Positions 1 to 9,247 are shown, counted from the first letter of the stretch. The stretch is 64,000 nt of DNA from Cyanobacteria bacterium SZAS LIN-3 (GCA_018266215.1 JAFEAV010000025.1:1-64000); one strand, 5' to 3'. Notes: generated by a model not told the origin, from the letters alone. Program-made: numbers and translations.

Positions 1-1
1 T

Positions 2-610
2 GGTGTCGAACCGGGCGAAGTCATCATCATCGGCGGCGGCGTGGTTGGCACAAACTCCGCCAAGATCGCACTTGGTCTGGGCGCCAGAGTTACAATCTTC
101 GACCTGTCCCTTGACCGTCTGCGCTATCTCGATGACGTTTTCGGCGGCCAGGTGAGAACCGTGTTCTCGGTCGGCCACTATCTCGAAACCCTCCTCCCTG
201 CAGCGGACCTCGTGATCGGCGCAGTCCTGATCCCCGGTAAACAGGCCCCTCGTATCATCACCAGAGAAATGGTCAGCAAGATGAAGAAGGGTTCGGTCAT
301 AGTCGACGTATCAGTCGACCAGGGCGGTTGCATCGAAACAATCAAGCCCACGACTCACTCACAACCGATATATGAAGTAGATGGTGTTGTTCACTACGGC
401 GTGGCCAATATTCCGGGCGCGGTTCCGTGGACCTCTACAAGAGCCCTCACCAATGCCACTATGACCTATGCCCTCAAGCTGGCTCGTCGTGGCTACCAGG
501 CAGCACTTGACGACCCTGCTCTCTTCAAGGGTGTGAACATCCACGAAGGTCAGATCGTCCACGCTGGCGTTCTCGAAGCCGTTGGCACTCCTGTCGCATC
601 AGGCAAATAG
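2..610 (+). CDS. ald: Alanine dehydrogenase, C-terminal part (5' end outside window)
   Basis: The reading frame is open from base 2, so the gene starts upstream of the window and only about 200 C-terminal residues are visible. The first residues carry an NAD-binding glycine-rich loop (IIIGGGVVGTNSAK, roughly residues 8-21), followed by a beta strand ending in an acidic residue (VTIFD) expected to contact the adenine ribose. VIGAVLIPGKQAPRIITREMV and the later DVSVDQGGC are typical of the alanine dehydrogenase/PNT family. The enzyme converts L-alanine, water and NAD+ to pyruvate, ammonia and NADH in the cytosol. The stop TAG is at 608-610 and a strong hairpin follows. Pyridine nucleotide transhydrogenase alpha is related but less likely, because the protein ends where alanine dehydrogenases end (GQIVHAGVLEA). 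Confidence 0.93.
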   Translation, partial: GVEPGEVIIIGGGVVGTNSAKIALGLGARVTIFDLSLDRLRYLDDVFGGQVRTVFSVGHYLETLLPAADLVIGAVLIPGKQAPRIITREMVSKMKKGSVIVDVSVDQGGCIETIKPTTHSQPIYEVDGVVHYGVANIPGAVPWTSTRALTNATMTYALKLARRGYQAALDDPALFKGVNIHEGQIVHAGVLEAVGTPVASGK

Positions 611-646
611 CCAAGCGCCAAGAAAGAACCATCTCCACTATACTGA

Positions 647-688
647 AAAGGCGCGCTGGCAATTTCAAGGCAAGCGCGCCTTTCAATT
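647..688 (+). terminator. Candidate rho-independent terminator after ald
   Basis: An 11-bp perfect stem (arms 647-657 and 673-683, AAAGGCGCGCT paired with AGCGCGCCTTT) encloses a 15-nt loop and is followed by a short, weak T-rich tail (tttcaatt). It sits between the ald stop and the exonuclease III start, so it probably separates the two transcripts. The weak T tract lowers confidence. Confidence 0.6.
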
Positions 689-707
689 CCCCGTTTCAAG
701 CATCGAT

Positions 708-1481
708 ATGGCAAAAATAAAGCTCGCTTCCTGGAATATAAACGGCATTCGCGCAATCGCCAAGAGGGGATTATTTGAGTGGCTGTCGCAGGAAAGACCT
801 GACATCCTCTGCCTCCAGGAAACAAAAATCTCGGCAGACCAACTGACTAACGACATAACCGAACAGAAGGGCTACAAAAGCTTTTTCTCACACGCAGAGA
901 AGCGCGGCTACAGCGGTGTAGGTATTTACACCAAAATTGAACCGATATCGGTTAGGGACGGATTTGGAGTCAAGCGTTTCGATTCCGAAGGCCGAACCCT
1001 GGTAGCCGACTACGGCGATTTTATTCTGGCAAACATCTACTTTCCTAATGGTTCGCAAAATGAAGACAGACTGAAGTACAAACTCGAATTTTACGATGCC
1101 TTCTACAAGTGGGCAGCAGCCACCAGGAAGGCTGGCAAGAAACTGATCGTCTGCGGTGACTTCAATACCGCTCACAAGGAAATAGATATCGCCCGACCTA
1201 AGGAAAACGCCAAAGTTTCGGGCTTTATGCCAATTGAGCGGGAGTGGATGGATAAATTTTTAAATTCCGGTTTTCACGACACGTTCCGACTCTACAATCA
1301 AGAGCCGCACAACTACAGCTGGTGGCATATGCGCAGTGGTGCCAGAGAGAGAAACGTCGGCTGGCGTATAGATTATTTCATGGCAGACAAGGGCCTGGAA
1401 AATAATTTGCAAAATGCCGATATACTGCAGAAGATCCAGGGGTCCGATCATTGTCCAGTAACACTCGAATTAAAGGTCTAG
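708..1481 (+). CDS. xth: Exodeoxyribonuclease III / AP endonuclease
   Basis: A 257-residue enzyme of the EEP (exonuclease-endonuclease-phosphatase) family for base-excision repair: it cuts 5' of abasic sites and removes 3'-blocking groups. The ATG at 708 is chosen because the family's first strand follows immediately (MAKIKLASWNINGIRA); upstream codons in frame run through the terminator hairpin and are not conserved. Visible catalytic motifs are the metal-binding LQETKI near residue 43, GDFNTAH near residues 149-155 and the terminal GSDHCPV with its Asp-His pair. Length matches the family (about 250-270). A CGATATCG palindrome at 943-950 is embedded in frame, encoding part of EPISV. Confidence 0.95.
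   Translation: MAKIKLASWNINGIRAIAKRGLFEWLSQERPDILCLQETKISADQLTNDITEQKGYKSFFSHAEKRGYSGVGIYTKIEPISVRDGFGVKRFDSEGRTLVADYGDFILANIYFPNGSQNEDRLKYKLEFYDAFYKWAAATRKAGKKLIVCGDFNTAHKEIDIARPKENAKVSGFMPIEREWMDKFLNSGFHDTFRLYNQEPHNYSWWHMRSGARERNVGWRIDYFMADKGLENNLQNADILQKIQGSDHCPVTLELKV
940..953. repeat. 14-bp palindrome AACCGATATCGGTT inside xth
   Basis: Perfect copy of the iterated palindrome (core CGATATCG 943-950). It is read in frame as CCG ATA TCG GTT, giving Pro-Ile-Ser-Val. Confidence 0.9.
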
Positions 1482-1495
1482 GTGGCCATTAATCA

Positions 1496-2971
1496 ATGTC
1501 AACAGATCACGAACAAGATGAACTTGACGACGGTTCAGCCGGAGGACAAATCCGCTGGTCTCCGGATAATGCTGTTGCCCCGCCTGCGTCGGTTCCTGCA
1601 AACGCACCCATGAGCTGGGAAACGCTTTTCAGTGAACCCACAAGCGGACAACAACCGATATCGGCTAACGGATCACCTCAGGAACCATCCAGGCCGTCAA
1701 CGGCCCCTGCACCAGCTGAAGTCTCAGCCGATCCGCATTTTTCTCGAGGACCGGCACAAGCGCCGACCCCTCCCCCAAGTCCTTTAGAGAACAATCCGTT
1801 CACGACGCCGGTCGATGAGCCCGCATCCGCACCAGCACCAGCCCCGACGTCAACGGCGGCCCCGAGCCCACCCTCGCACGCCCAGCCGACACAACAGAAT
1901 TTGGGCTTCAATCCCGCCCCACAGTTTTCTTCCAGTTCGGATCAGAACCGAGCTGTGGGAGCAGGCGGAAGCGGCAGTCAGACGAGCGAACCAGCACCGG
2001 TGAAAGTTTATTTCACTGAAGAAGATATTGAAAACGAAATCTTGAGAGAACAGGGATTGCCGCCCCGGAACAGAGCTGGGCAACAGGGCGGTTCACAAAC
2101 ACCTTCCCCTGCTGCCGCCCAGGCGCAGTCACAATCACAATTCCAGCGGCCCGGTCAAACGCAGGGTCCCGGAGGGCAAGCCCCAGCTCCGTCAGCCCCA
2201 CCGCAACAAATGAACCCGCCAAGCCAACCGATGAATGTATCGGTGAGCGGTCCCATGGCCTCTCCGCTCGGTGCCCAGAACCAGAATCAGAACCAGCATC
2301 AGCTCTCAAATCAAGTCGGCACGCAGAGCACGCAAAGCACTCAACAGGCAGCTAGAGTGCCTGACCTTGCCGATCAAATCAGAGAAGACGACGAGGAGGC
2401 GCCGGACCTTTCGGCCGTGCCCGAGATCGAAACCGGCCGCATCTGGGAACAGCGCAGCACCAAAGAAATTTTGATGGGCATCCTTAAGGCGAAAAAGGCG
2501 GAATACGCCGTTGCTCTGCTCGCTTCCACGGATGGTTCTGTTCAGGGCGAAATGCTCATCGTAAAAAGCGTAGTCATTCACGGCGCCAAGCTGGTCGACC
2601 CCGACCTTTCGGGCTACGAAGCTCTCAAGGTAATGCTGGCGATTCCACACGGAACATACACCTTGCTCGACGTCAGCGACTACGTCGACCAGGCGCAGCA
2701 GTTAGAACAGGGGCTCAACGTGCGCATAACCCCGCTCGCCAATGCCCTGCCAAATCTACCGGATTCAGTCGATGATTTGATGGGCGCCAGCAATATAAGT
2801 CGCATCCGCAGCAAGGGGCCAGTCGATCTGGAAACCGAACAGGTTCCGGTTAAGCCGCCCAAATCGCAAACATCCTTGCGCGAGAAATTGCCGTCGACCA
2901 AGATTCTGGTGCTTTCGGGCCTGACTGTGCTGGCCCTGATTATGATGTTGGTTGTGCTTTTCACACGCTAA
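1496..2971 (+). CDS. Proline/glutamine-rich protein with DUF4388-like domain and C-terminal membrane anchor
   Basis: A 491-residue protein without a named family that I can assign with certainty. Residues 1-290 are low-complexity, rich in Pro, Gln, Ala and Ser, and probably disordered. Residues about 320-430 form a compact folded region (KEILMGILKAKKAEYAVALL, then GSVQGEMLIVKSVVIHGAKL, then GYEALKVMLAIPHGTYTLLD). This pattern resembles the DUF4388/PATAN layout of a 'store, read-out, gene-all' domain used in bacterial signalling scaffolds; that assignment is inference. Residues about 465-490 (ILVLSGLTVLALIMMLVVLF) form a single hydrophobic segment at the very C-terminus, implying a tail-anchored protein facing the cytosol. 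It starts 14 bases after xth and may be co-transcribed with it. Confidence 0.75.
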   Translation: MSTDHEQDELDDGSAGGQIRWSPDNAVAPPASVPANAPMSWETLFSEPTSGQQPISANGSPQEPSRPSTAPAPAEVSADPHFSRGPAQAPTPPPSPLENNPFTTPVDEPASAPAPAPTSTAAPSPPSHAQPTQQNLGFNPAPQFSSSSDQNRAVGAGGSGSQTSEPAPVKVYFTEEDIENEILREQGLPPRNRAGQQGGSQTPSPAAAQAQSQSQFQRPGQTQGPGGQAPAPSAPPQQMNPPSQPMNVSVSGPMASPLGAQNQNQNQHQLSNQVGTQSTQSTQQAARVPDLADQIREDDEEAPDLSAVPEIETGRIWEQRSTKEILMGILKAKKAEYAVALLASTDGSVQGEMLIVKSVVIHGAKLVDPDLSGYEALKVMLAIPHGTYTLLDVSDYVDQAQQLEQGLNVRITPLANALPNLPDSVDDLMGASNISRIRSKGPVDLETEQVPVKPPKSQTSLREKLPSTKILVLSGLTVLALIMMLVVLFTR

Positions 2972-2981
2972 AACTAGAAAT

Positions 2982-4175
2982 CTAAACCGATATCGGTTTA
3001 TCAAAACGTGAAAACCCGAAGCGGCTGAGATCAAGCCTCGAGCTTCCATCGAGAACCAGTTCCGCTACTGACTCCCCAATAGCGGCCGAGTGCTTGAAGC
3101 CATGGCCCGAGCAGGGCGAACAAACTATCACTGAATCGTGCCCCGGCAGCTTATCGACAATAAAGCCGGTATCAGGTGTCGAGGTATAGAGACAAACCCG
3201 CGCCTTGATGCAGGGGCCAACCGCCGGCGAGAAAAATGGGCGAATCTGTTTTTCATAGGTCGTGGCCATTTCATCGGCGGAAACGTTGCGGTCCACCGTG
3301 TCAGTTGTGACCACCTTGTTATAGCCCTCGGTTCCGATTTTGAAGCCGCCGCTGCGACCATCCAGGGCCGGAAATCCGTACATCGACTGACATTTCCCCG
3401 AGCCCGAAAGCTCCCAGATAAAAACAGGGAAGGCGCCGGCGGCGAAGCTGTCATAACATTTGTCAACATCAAACCAGAACTGCACCTGCCTCTGCACTTG
3501 AAACAGAGAAGAAAGCTGCGGGTCCACAAGTTGCGAAACCCAGGGGCCGGCGCAGACCACAAGCTGCCGGGCATGATAGGTGCCACTATCAGTGGTGACT
3601 GAAACATTGCCCCCCGCAGACTCATTGAAGCTCAGTACGCATTCATTGACGCGGATATTTGCCCCCAGTTTGGCAGCCAGCGCCAGCTGCACCTCCACGC
3701 ATTTTTCCGGAGACAGCACACCGGCTTCGTATTCGTAATAAGCGACTTCATCGTCGCGCACGACAAACTGGGGGAAGCGCTTGCGAATATCCGCCGCGCT
3801 GAGTTCATCGTGCCGTATGTCGAATTTCTTGGCGGCTCGCAAGGTGTTCTTATAAAAATCGGCAGTATTGTGTATGCCACCGCTACTGGGGCTGGAAATC
3901 ATCAGGCCTCCAGTGATGCGCAGCAGTTCAGCACCACTCTGGGCCTCCAGGTCGCGAAAAATCTCATAACTTCTAAGCGATATCGGTGTAAATTGTTCGC
4001 CCTCCCCGATCGCCTGACGCGTAATTCGGCTTTCGCCGTGGGTACTGCCCAGGGTATGCGGCGGATCAAACTGATCAATGCCCAACACCTTATCGCCGCG
4101 CCGGGCGAGTTGATAAAGTGCGGCGCTGCCAACAGCGCCGAGGCCGAGAACAATTGTATCGAAGCTGTCAGTCAT
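2982..4175 (-). CDS. Monomeric sarcosine oxidase / N-methyl amino acid oxidase family FAD enzyme
   Basis: A 397-residue flavoprotein of the DAO superfamily, the usual length for monomeric sarcosine oxidase and N-methyltryptophan oxidase. The N-terminus has the dinucleotide-binding GxGxxG loop (G11, G13, G16 in VLGLGAVGSA). HTLGSTHGESRITRQAIGEG is the family-typical segment after the first strand. Near residue 326, CLYTSTPDTGFIVD contains the Cys that covalently attaches FAD in this family. The expected reaction is oxidative demethylation of an N-methyl amino acid to formaldehyde, H2O2 and the free amino acid; the substrate cannot be read from sequence. It is the last gene of a minus-strand run (22 bases after the CAP gene). 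The C-terminal KPISV and stop derive from an iterated palindrome, so its tail may be recently altered. Confidence 0.88.
   Translation of the reverse strand: MTDSFDTIVLGLGAVGSAALYQLARRGDKVLGIDQFDPPHTLGSTHGESRITRQAIGEGEQFTPISLRSYEIFRDLEAQSGAELLRITGGLMISSPSSGGIHNTADFYKNTLRAAKKFDIRHDELSAADIRKRFPQFVVRDDEVAYYEYEAGVLSPEKCVEVQLALAAKLGANIRVNECVLSFNESAGGNVSVTTDSGTYHARQLVVCAGPWVSQLVDPQLSSLFQVQRQVQFWFDVDKCYDSFAAGAFPVFIWELSGSGKCQSMYGFPALDGRSGGFKIGTEGYNKVVTTDTVDRNVSADEMATTYEKQIRPFFSPAVGPCIKARVCLYTSTPDTGFIVDKLPGHDSVIVCSPCSGHGFKHSAAIGESVAELVLDGSSRLDLSRFGFSRFDKPISV
2983..3000. repeat. 18-bp palindrome TAAACCGATATCGGTTTA at a convergent gene junction
   Basis: Perfect 18-bp inverted repeat without a spacer, lying just after the stop of the gene ending at 2971. 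It also forms the last codons of the minus-strand gene ending at 2982, encoding Lys-Pro-Ile-Ser-Val and contributing bases of the TAG stop. Confidence 0.9.
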
Positions 4176-4197
4176 GGAGATTCTTCACGGTTGGGGC

Positions 4198-4851
4198 TCA
4201 CGGTTCCTCATCGGTGTATTCCTGCACCATCCAGAGCTCATCCCCTTTTCGAACAATGCCGACACCGACATGGGTGTGCTCGGGTTTCAAGATGATATAG
4301 CGATGATTTTTCTCACCAGGCGGTTCGCTCATGAAGGACTGGTTGAGGGCGTCCAACTTTTCGCGGTCGGAGTCGTCCCCCGACTGCCAGCCGAGATTCT
4401 CATAAACCGGCGCGGCAATGGCGGCAGCGCTGGCACGCTCCTGGGCTCCGCGCCCCTGCTTATCCTGGTGCGCGAAGAAATCGTCTTTTTTCATCGCCTC
4501 CGCGTAAGAGCGGGCAAAATCACTCAACTTCTTACTGAGCGGCAAAGGACCGAGCCCGGCCTGCGCTCTATCCTTATTTATTAAGGACAGGGCATAACTT
4601 TCCAGCTTGTCGATGGACAATTTGTGCTTGCCACCACCTGTGGCGTCATCAATTTCCGGCTGCGGGGCATCCACTTTGCTATTTTCGCCGTCCAGCTTGC
4701 GCTCCTTACCGTCCGACAAATGAATGTAAGAAGAGGCATTTGGCGCCCCCGCAGGCTGAGCCAGGGCAGCCGAAGCCGAAACACAAAGAAGAAGAAACAC
4801 GACCGCTTTCGTCGAGGTCGTCAGTGGCGCAAAGTATCCGCCGCCCCGCAC
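4198..4851 (-). CDS. Secreted CAP/SCP-domain protein
   Basis: A 217-residue protein with an N-terminal signal peptide (hydrophobic TKAVVFLLLCVSASAALA, cleavage likely near residue 32). A CAP (cysteine-rich secretory/PR-1) domain follows from about residue 75 to the end. Family hallmarks are INKDRAQAGLGPLPLSKKLSDFARSYAEAM, the first-helix His in FFAHQ, the glutamate in YENLGW and the closing NHRYIILKPEHTHVGVGIV. Bacterial CAP proteins are extracytoplasmic; their molecular role is usually unknown. The start ATG lies 2 bases after the stop of the WG-repeat lipoprotein, so the two are almost certainly one transcript and probably work at the same surface. Confidence 0.88.
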   Translation of the reverse strand: MRGGGYFAPLTTSTKAVVFLLLCVSASAALAQPAGAPNASSYIHLSDGKERKLDGENSKVDAPQPEIDDATGGGKHKLSIDKLESYALSLINKDRAQAGLGPLPLSKKLSDFARSYAEAMKKDDFFAHQDKQGRGAQERASAAAIAAPVYENLGWQSGDDSDREKLDALNQSFMSEPPGEKNHRYIILKPEHTHVGVGIVRKGDELWMVQEYTDEEP

Positions 4852-4853
4852 TA

Positions 4854-6089
4854 CTACGGTACCGGCATTTCAATTGCGCTTTTGCCCACGAGCGCGCGCT
4901 CATCTTTGAACGGACGAGCGGTCAGATATTTGGGGGCCAGCACATAACGACCGGTCTTATCGATGTAACCGTACATGCCGCCTTTAAATTCCTGAACCAG
5001 GGCCACACCACTGGAGAATGGCGCAGCATCCCAATACTTAGGCTGTATCACCTGCACGTGCTTGCTGTCGATAAAGCCGATCTTGCCCGTGCCGTTATCG
5101 TCGTAAACGGCCGCCATGCCATCGGAGAAAGGAAAGACGTAGTCGTAAAAGCCACTATAAGGAACGCGTTCAAACTTGGGCGTCATGAAACCAAATTTTT
5201 TGCCGTCCTGCATGATGGCGAAACCCTCGCGGAATGCCGGGCTGACATCGGTGCTGAGGGGGCGGCTGACTTTGGCATCGGCCTCGGATTTATCGGCTCC
5301 GGTTTTGAATTCATTGCGAATCCAGAGGCGATTGCGCAGATTTTTCAAAGGCACCGGACTCATGAGACGATGAGCCAATTGATGTCCGGACGGATCGAAG
5401 TAATCGATGTACTGATCGCGGTTGTCTTCGGAAAGACCGTCGCCCTGTGCCGCGACAATAATGCCGGCATTGACGGGGTAAACGATATCGTAACTGGGAG
5501 GCACCACATACTTACCGGTCTTGTCGATACAGCCCATCTTGCCTTTTTCTTTGACCGCCGCCAGACCGTCCGAAAACGGCTCAGCCTGGTCGAAATACTT
5601 ATCGAAAGCGGGTTTTCCGGTCTTGTCGATGTACGTCCACTTGCCCGGGAACTTGGCGCCTTTATCGTCTTTGTGCGTACGCACCGGGGCCACACCCTCG
5701 CTGAATTGTCCGGCCGCTCCGTAGGTAGGCTCAACAACCGTATCGCCGACATTGTTGATGTAGCCCCAGAGTTCTTCCTCGGCGGTTTTGCCGACGCAAT
5801 AGGCAGCCATGCCATTGGAAAAGGGAGCAATGTATCTAAAAGGTTTGACGAAGGCCAGGCCACCGTTTTTGTCGAGACAGCCGAAGCCGTTGGCAAATTT
5901 CGCCGGCACGAAACCTTCGGAGTAATTGCCCATTACGAGCGGTTTCTCGGTCGTTTTATTGGGATCGACAACCAACTGACCATTCTTGTCGATAAAGCCA
6001 TCAGTCATGGCCCCCTGAGAGCAGCTGCTCAAGGCTAGGCTGACAAGAGCCAGCGCGCCGAAGCCGGCAAATAATCTCTTGTCCATCAA
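4854..6089 (-). CDS. WG-repeat lipoprotein
   Basis: A 411-residue predicted lipoprotein. The N-terminus MMDKRLFAGFGALALVSLALSSC ends in a lipobox (LSSC, Cys23). The rest is a series of WG-type repeats of about 45-60 residues, each with a core like 'GYID..G..V..P.Y..A..FS.GLA.V'; clear examples are YIDKTGKPAFDKYFDQAEPFSDGLAAV and GYIDKTGRYVLAPKYLTARPF. WG repeats are thought to form beta-propeller-like or extended beta surfaces for binding; no catalytic residues are evident. The start overlaps the stop of the upstream epimerase gene by 4 bases (ATGA). The first of two adjacent ATG codons was taken. Confidence 0.88.
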   Translation of the reverse strand: MMDKRLFAGFGALALVSLALSSCSQGAMTDGFIDKNGQLVVDPNKTTEKPLVMGNYSEGFVPAKFANGFGCLDKNGGLAFVKPFRYIAPFSNGMAAYCVGKTAEEELWGYINNVGDTVVEPTYGAAGQFSEGVAPVRTHKDDKGAKFPGKWTYIDKTGKPAFDKYFDQAEPFSDGLAAVKEKGKMGCIDKTGKYVVPPSYDIVYPVNAGIIVAAQGDGLSEDNRDQYIDYFDPSGHQLAHRLMSPVPLKNLRNRLWIRNEFKTGADKSEADAKVSRPLSTDVSPAFREGFAIMQDGKKFGFMTPKFERVPYSGFYDYVFPFSDGMAAVYDDNGTGKIGFIDSKHVQVIQPKYWDAAPFSSGVALVQEFKGGMYGYIDKTGRYVLAPKYLTARPFKDERALVGKSAIEMPVP

Positions 6090-7513
6090 CCCTCATACCC
6101 CGCCGAAAGCCCCAGCATATACTTTAGCGCTTCGCCCAGCTCCGGATCAAGGAACTGATAGCCGGTTTGCTTCAATTTTTGAGGTAGGAGCCTGCGGCTG
6201 GCCAGAAGCAGCGCTTCGCCCATCTCACCAAACATGACACGCACGGCCGTTTCCGGCAGGGGGACCAGCGCCGGGCGGTGCAGAACACGGCCGAGGGTAG
6301 CGCCGAATTCTTTATTGGTCAGACAATGTGGTGCCACCGCATTTAGTGGTCCCCGCACGGACTCTTCCACCAGAGCGTGATAGATACAGCCCAGCATGTC
6401 ATCCATCGATATCCAGCTAAAATATTGCGCCCCAGTACCAACCGGCCCCCCGGCGCCGGCCCGGAAGACGGGTAGAAGCTTGCCCAGAACCCCACCTTTG
6501 GGGTGAAGTACACCGCTGATGCGCAGATTTACAACTCGCATATTGAGACCGAGCGCGGGATCGGCGGCGCGCGAGGCGGCTTCCTCCCAGCGCTTGCAAA
6601 CCGTTGCCAGGAAACCCTCTCCGCCCCCGGAATCCTCAGTAACCGGCTCGCTGCCGCGATCGCCATAGAAATCCATGGCCGAAGCACAGACAAAAACCGG
6701 CGGCGGAGATTCCATCCGAGCGAAGAGACTGACAAGATACTCAGTGCTGTTTACCCGACTATCTTCAATCGTCCGCTTGACACCCGGCGTCCAGTTCGAC
6801 TGGGCGACATTGTATCCACCCAGGTGAACTGCGCCGTCGAGATTTCCCGGCAAGTCAACCGATATCGACTTACTTTCCGGATCCCAAACTATTTTTTCCA
6901 CCGATGGGACATTATTGGCCGCATCCGGCGCGGACCGGACCAGCTGGACGACCGAATGACCCTGGGTCGTCAAAAAGGGGATCAGTTGCGAACCGACCAG
7001 GCCGCTGCCGCCGCTGACCAGAATGCGCAGGGGCCTCTGCCCATAGCGCTTCTGAAGACCGAGATCACGTCGCATCAAGGCATGCCTGTAGCGAAACAGT
7101 CGAGTGAGGTCGGATTTAATCAAAGCGGACCCAAAAATACTGCCGGCCAGGCCCATAGGCAACCGAAATTCAGCGCGATCAATCAGATCCGACTCTTCCG
7201 GTCCCGCTTGAGAAGCTGCGACCTGATGGATTTGCTGCCAGCTCTGGAAAGGGCCGGCAATCTGGTAGTCGACGAAATGCTGATCCTGCACATAATCTTT
7301 GTGGCCCAGAACCCAGGGAATAGCCAGCGGCCCCTTCTTCACCAGAAGGACGACCCGCGAACCATTTCGAATTCCCCCGGAACGCTCAACGCAGTCCACA
7401 TCCAACCAGGGGGGCGAAAGCCTTTCAAAGGCGCCATCTCGCTCATGCCAGCGAAAAACTCTTTCTGGGCTATGATGCAAGTGTACCCGGGCTTCGAAGA
7501 TTTGATTTTTCAC
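6086..7513 (-). CDS. TIGR01777-family NAD(P)-dependent epimerase with N-terminal SRPBCC domain
   Basis: A 475-residue two-domain protein. Residues 1-150 look like an SRPBCC/START-type ligand-binding domain (FEARVHLHHSPERVFRWHERDGAFERLSPPW, then GPFQSWQQIHQ). Residues about 160-475 are an atypical short-chain dehydrogenase of the YfcH/SDR39U1 (TIGR01777) type: the Rossmann loop ILVSGGSGLVGSQLIPFL at about 164-181, the family sequence HLGGYNVAQSNWTPGVK, and the C-terminal DUF1731-like LVPLPETAVRVMFGEMGEALLLASRRLLPQKL followed by GYQF. The substrate is unknown for the whole family. It is the first gene of the minus-strand run to 2982 and is divergent from the TPR gene at 7689. Confidence 0.9.
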   Translation of the reverse strand: MKNQIFEARVHLHHSPERVFRWHERDGAFERLSPPWLDVDCVERSGGIRNGSRVVLLVKKGPLAIPWVLGHKDYVQDQHFVDYQIAGPFQSWQQIHQVAASQAGPEESDLIDRAEFRLPMGLAGSIFGSALIKSDLTRLFRYRHALMRRDLGLQKRYGQRPLRILVSGGSGLVGSQLIPFLTTQGHSVVQLVRSAPDAANNVPSVEKIVWDPESKSISVDLPGNLDGAVHLGGYNVAQSNWTPGVKRTIEDSRVNSTEYLVSLFARMESPPPVFVCASAMDFYGDRGSEPVTEDSGGGEGFLATVCKRWEEAASRAADPALGLNMRVVNLRISGVLHPKGGVLGKLLPVFRAGAGGPVGTGAQYFSWISMDDMLGCIYHALVEESVRGPLNAVAPHCLTNKEFGATLGRVLHRPALVPLPETAVRVMFGEMGEALLLASRRLLPQKLKQTGYQFLDPELGEALKYMLGLSAGYEG

Positions 7514-7688
7514 TATTTCCCTCAGGGATTTGAGCTGTACTGAAAACTTTGATTAAGCGGCCTGATCACGCACACTTTCTACATTATTGGCAGAATAAAA
7601 GCCCTGTAGAATAAAAGATGTTCCTTACTCGTTATCTTGACAAAAGGGCGGTCGCCCAAGCGTTGCAAAAGGAAACCTGACTCGGAAA

Positions 7689-9191
7689 ATGAGCAAAGAT
7701 TGGGAAAAGTTTTTTGGGCAAGGCAACGCCGCCTGGGAGCAAGGCAACCTCGAGCAGGCCGAAACCATGTTCAAGGCCGCGCTTTCCGAAGCCGAACGCG
7801 GTCACGACGAGCTCGTAACAGCCTCCAGCCTTGAGCGCCTGGGCGAACTTTACTTCGAGTGGGAACGCTTTGACCAGGCCGAGCCGCTTTTTATGCGAGC
7901 CCTGGCAATTCGCGAAAAGCTTTTGCAACCACATGACGACCTGGTTGTAGCGGCACTCAATAATCTTTCGGCGCTGTATTTTTTCCAGGGTAAGCATGAC
8001 CTGGCCGAGTCCCCCTGCAAGCGCCTGACCGAAATATACGAGCAAGTGCTGGGTGCCGAGCACCCCGAAGTGGCTACATCGGTTAATAATCTTGCCCTGA
8101 TCTATGCCGCCCAGGGCAAGAGTCGACTGGCCGAACACAACTTCAAGCAGGCCCTGGCGATCAAAGAGAAATCCCTGGGGCGCAGCCATCCGGAAGTGGG
8201 TGACATTCTCCACAATCTGGCCAATGTGTATATCAACGAGGCTCGCTACAGCGACGCAGAACCGTATCTAAACCAGGCGCTGGCGATTTTGGAAGCGACA
8301 ATCGGGGCCGACCATCTTGATCTGGCGCCGGTAATTACGTCCCTGGCCGCTGTTTACCAGTCGGACGGCAAACACAAACAGGCCAGTAAACACCTGGAAC
8401 GCCTGCTTTCACTCAAGGAAATCAATCTCGGACCAAACCACCCGGAAGTCGTGGCCAGCATCACCAACCTGGCGGCCTCATACCTTTATGAGGGTCGATT
8501 TGCCGAATCGGAGCGACTCTACAAACGCGCCCTGACCATCCGCGAACGAGCTCTGGGCCGCCAGAGTCCGGAAGTAGCAGAAATTCTGGCCAATATCGCC
8601 TTTGTGCATCAGTCTGATAATAAATACCTGCTGGCCGAAAATCTCTATCGCGAAGCCCTGACGATTTGCGAAAACACTCGCGGACCGGAAAGCGCCGAAA
8701 CGGACCAGCGGCTCTGGGACCTGGCCTGCCTGTACCACAACCACAACCGATATCAGAAAGCCGAACCATTCTGGAAACGCTTGACCGATATGCGGGAAAA
8801 AAATCTCGGACTGGGACACCCCGACACGCAGTTGTGCATGGACAGCTTGATCATTTGCTACCTGCAGCAAACCAAATACAAAGAAGCCGAGGCCCTGCTC
8901 AAGCAACTGACGGAACTGAGAGAAATGAGCGTCGGGCCCGTCCACCCGGATGTGGCAGCCTGCCTGCATTATTTAGCTGAAATAATGCGGCATGACGGTC
9001 GCTACGAGCTCTCAGAGAAGAATTACAAGCGCGCGATCGATATTCGCACGCACGCCCTTGGCCCGAATCATCCTGATGTGGCGCATTCGCTTGAAGGTTA
9101 TGCTCATCTGCTCGCGGCAACTTATCGCGAAGCCGAAGCCGAACACATGCGCACGTGCGCCCAGGCCATTCTCAATGCTCCTTCCCACTGA
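7689..9191 (+). CDS. Kinesin-light-chain-type TPR protein
   Basis: A 500-residue protein made almost entirely of about eleven 42-residue tetratricopeptide repeats of the kinesin-light-chain type. The recurring core is 'AEPLYKRALAIREKALGPDHPDVA..L.NLA.LY' (for example residues about 35-75 and 275-315). No signal peptide or membrane segment is visible, so it is probably a cytosolic protein-protein interaction scaffold. The ATG at 7689 follows an AAGGAAA-like site. It points in the same direction as the RND genes 57 bases downstream but a functional link is not shown. A near-palindrome copy (CCGATATC) lies at about 8746. Confidence 0.85.
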   Translation: MSKDWEKFFGQGNAAWEQGNLEQAETMFKAALSEAERGHDELVTASSLERLGELYFEWERFDQAEPLFMRALAIREKLLQPHDDLVVAALNNLSALYFFQGKHDLAESPCKRLTEIYEQVLGAEHPEVATSVNNLALIYAAQGKSRLAEHNFKQALAIKEKSLGRSHPEVGDILHNLANVYINEARYSDAEPYLNQALAILEATIGADHLDLAPVITSLAAVYQSDGKHKQASKHLERLLSLKEINLGPNHPEVVASITNLAASYLYEGRFAESERLYKRALTIRERALGRQSPEVAEILANIAFVHQSDNKYLLAENLYREALTICENTRGPESAETDQRLWDLACLYHNHNRYQKAEPFWKRLTDMREKNLGLGHPDTQLCMDSLIICYLQQTKYKEAEALLKQLTELREMSVGPVHPDVAACLHYLAEIMRHDGRYELSEKNYKRAIDIRTHALGPNHPDVAHSLEGYAHLLAATYREAEAEHMRTCAQAILNAPSH

Positions 9192-9247
9192 GAACCGATA
9201 ACTCTTTGGATTTAGGAGTCTGCACTTAAACCAGGAGTCTATAAACA

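Noticed and set aside
4740-6038. A 432-codon plus-strand frame over the WG-repeat gene
   Set aside because: It mirrors the repetitive WG coding sequence on the other strand. The WG lipoprotein has a signal, lipobox and repeats, and the plus frame has none.
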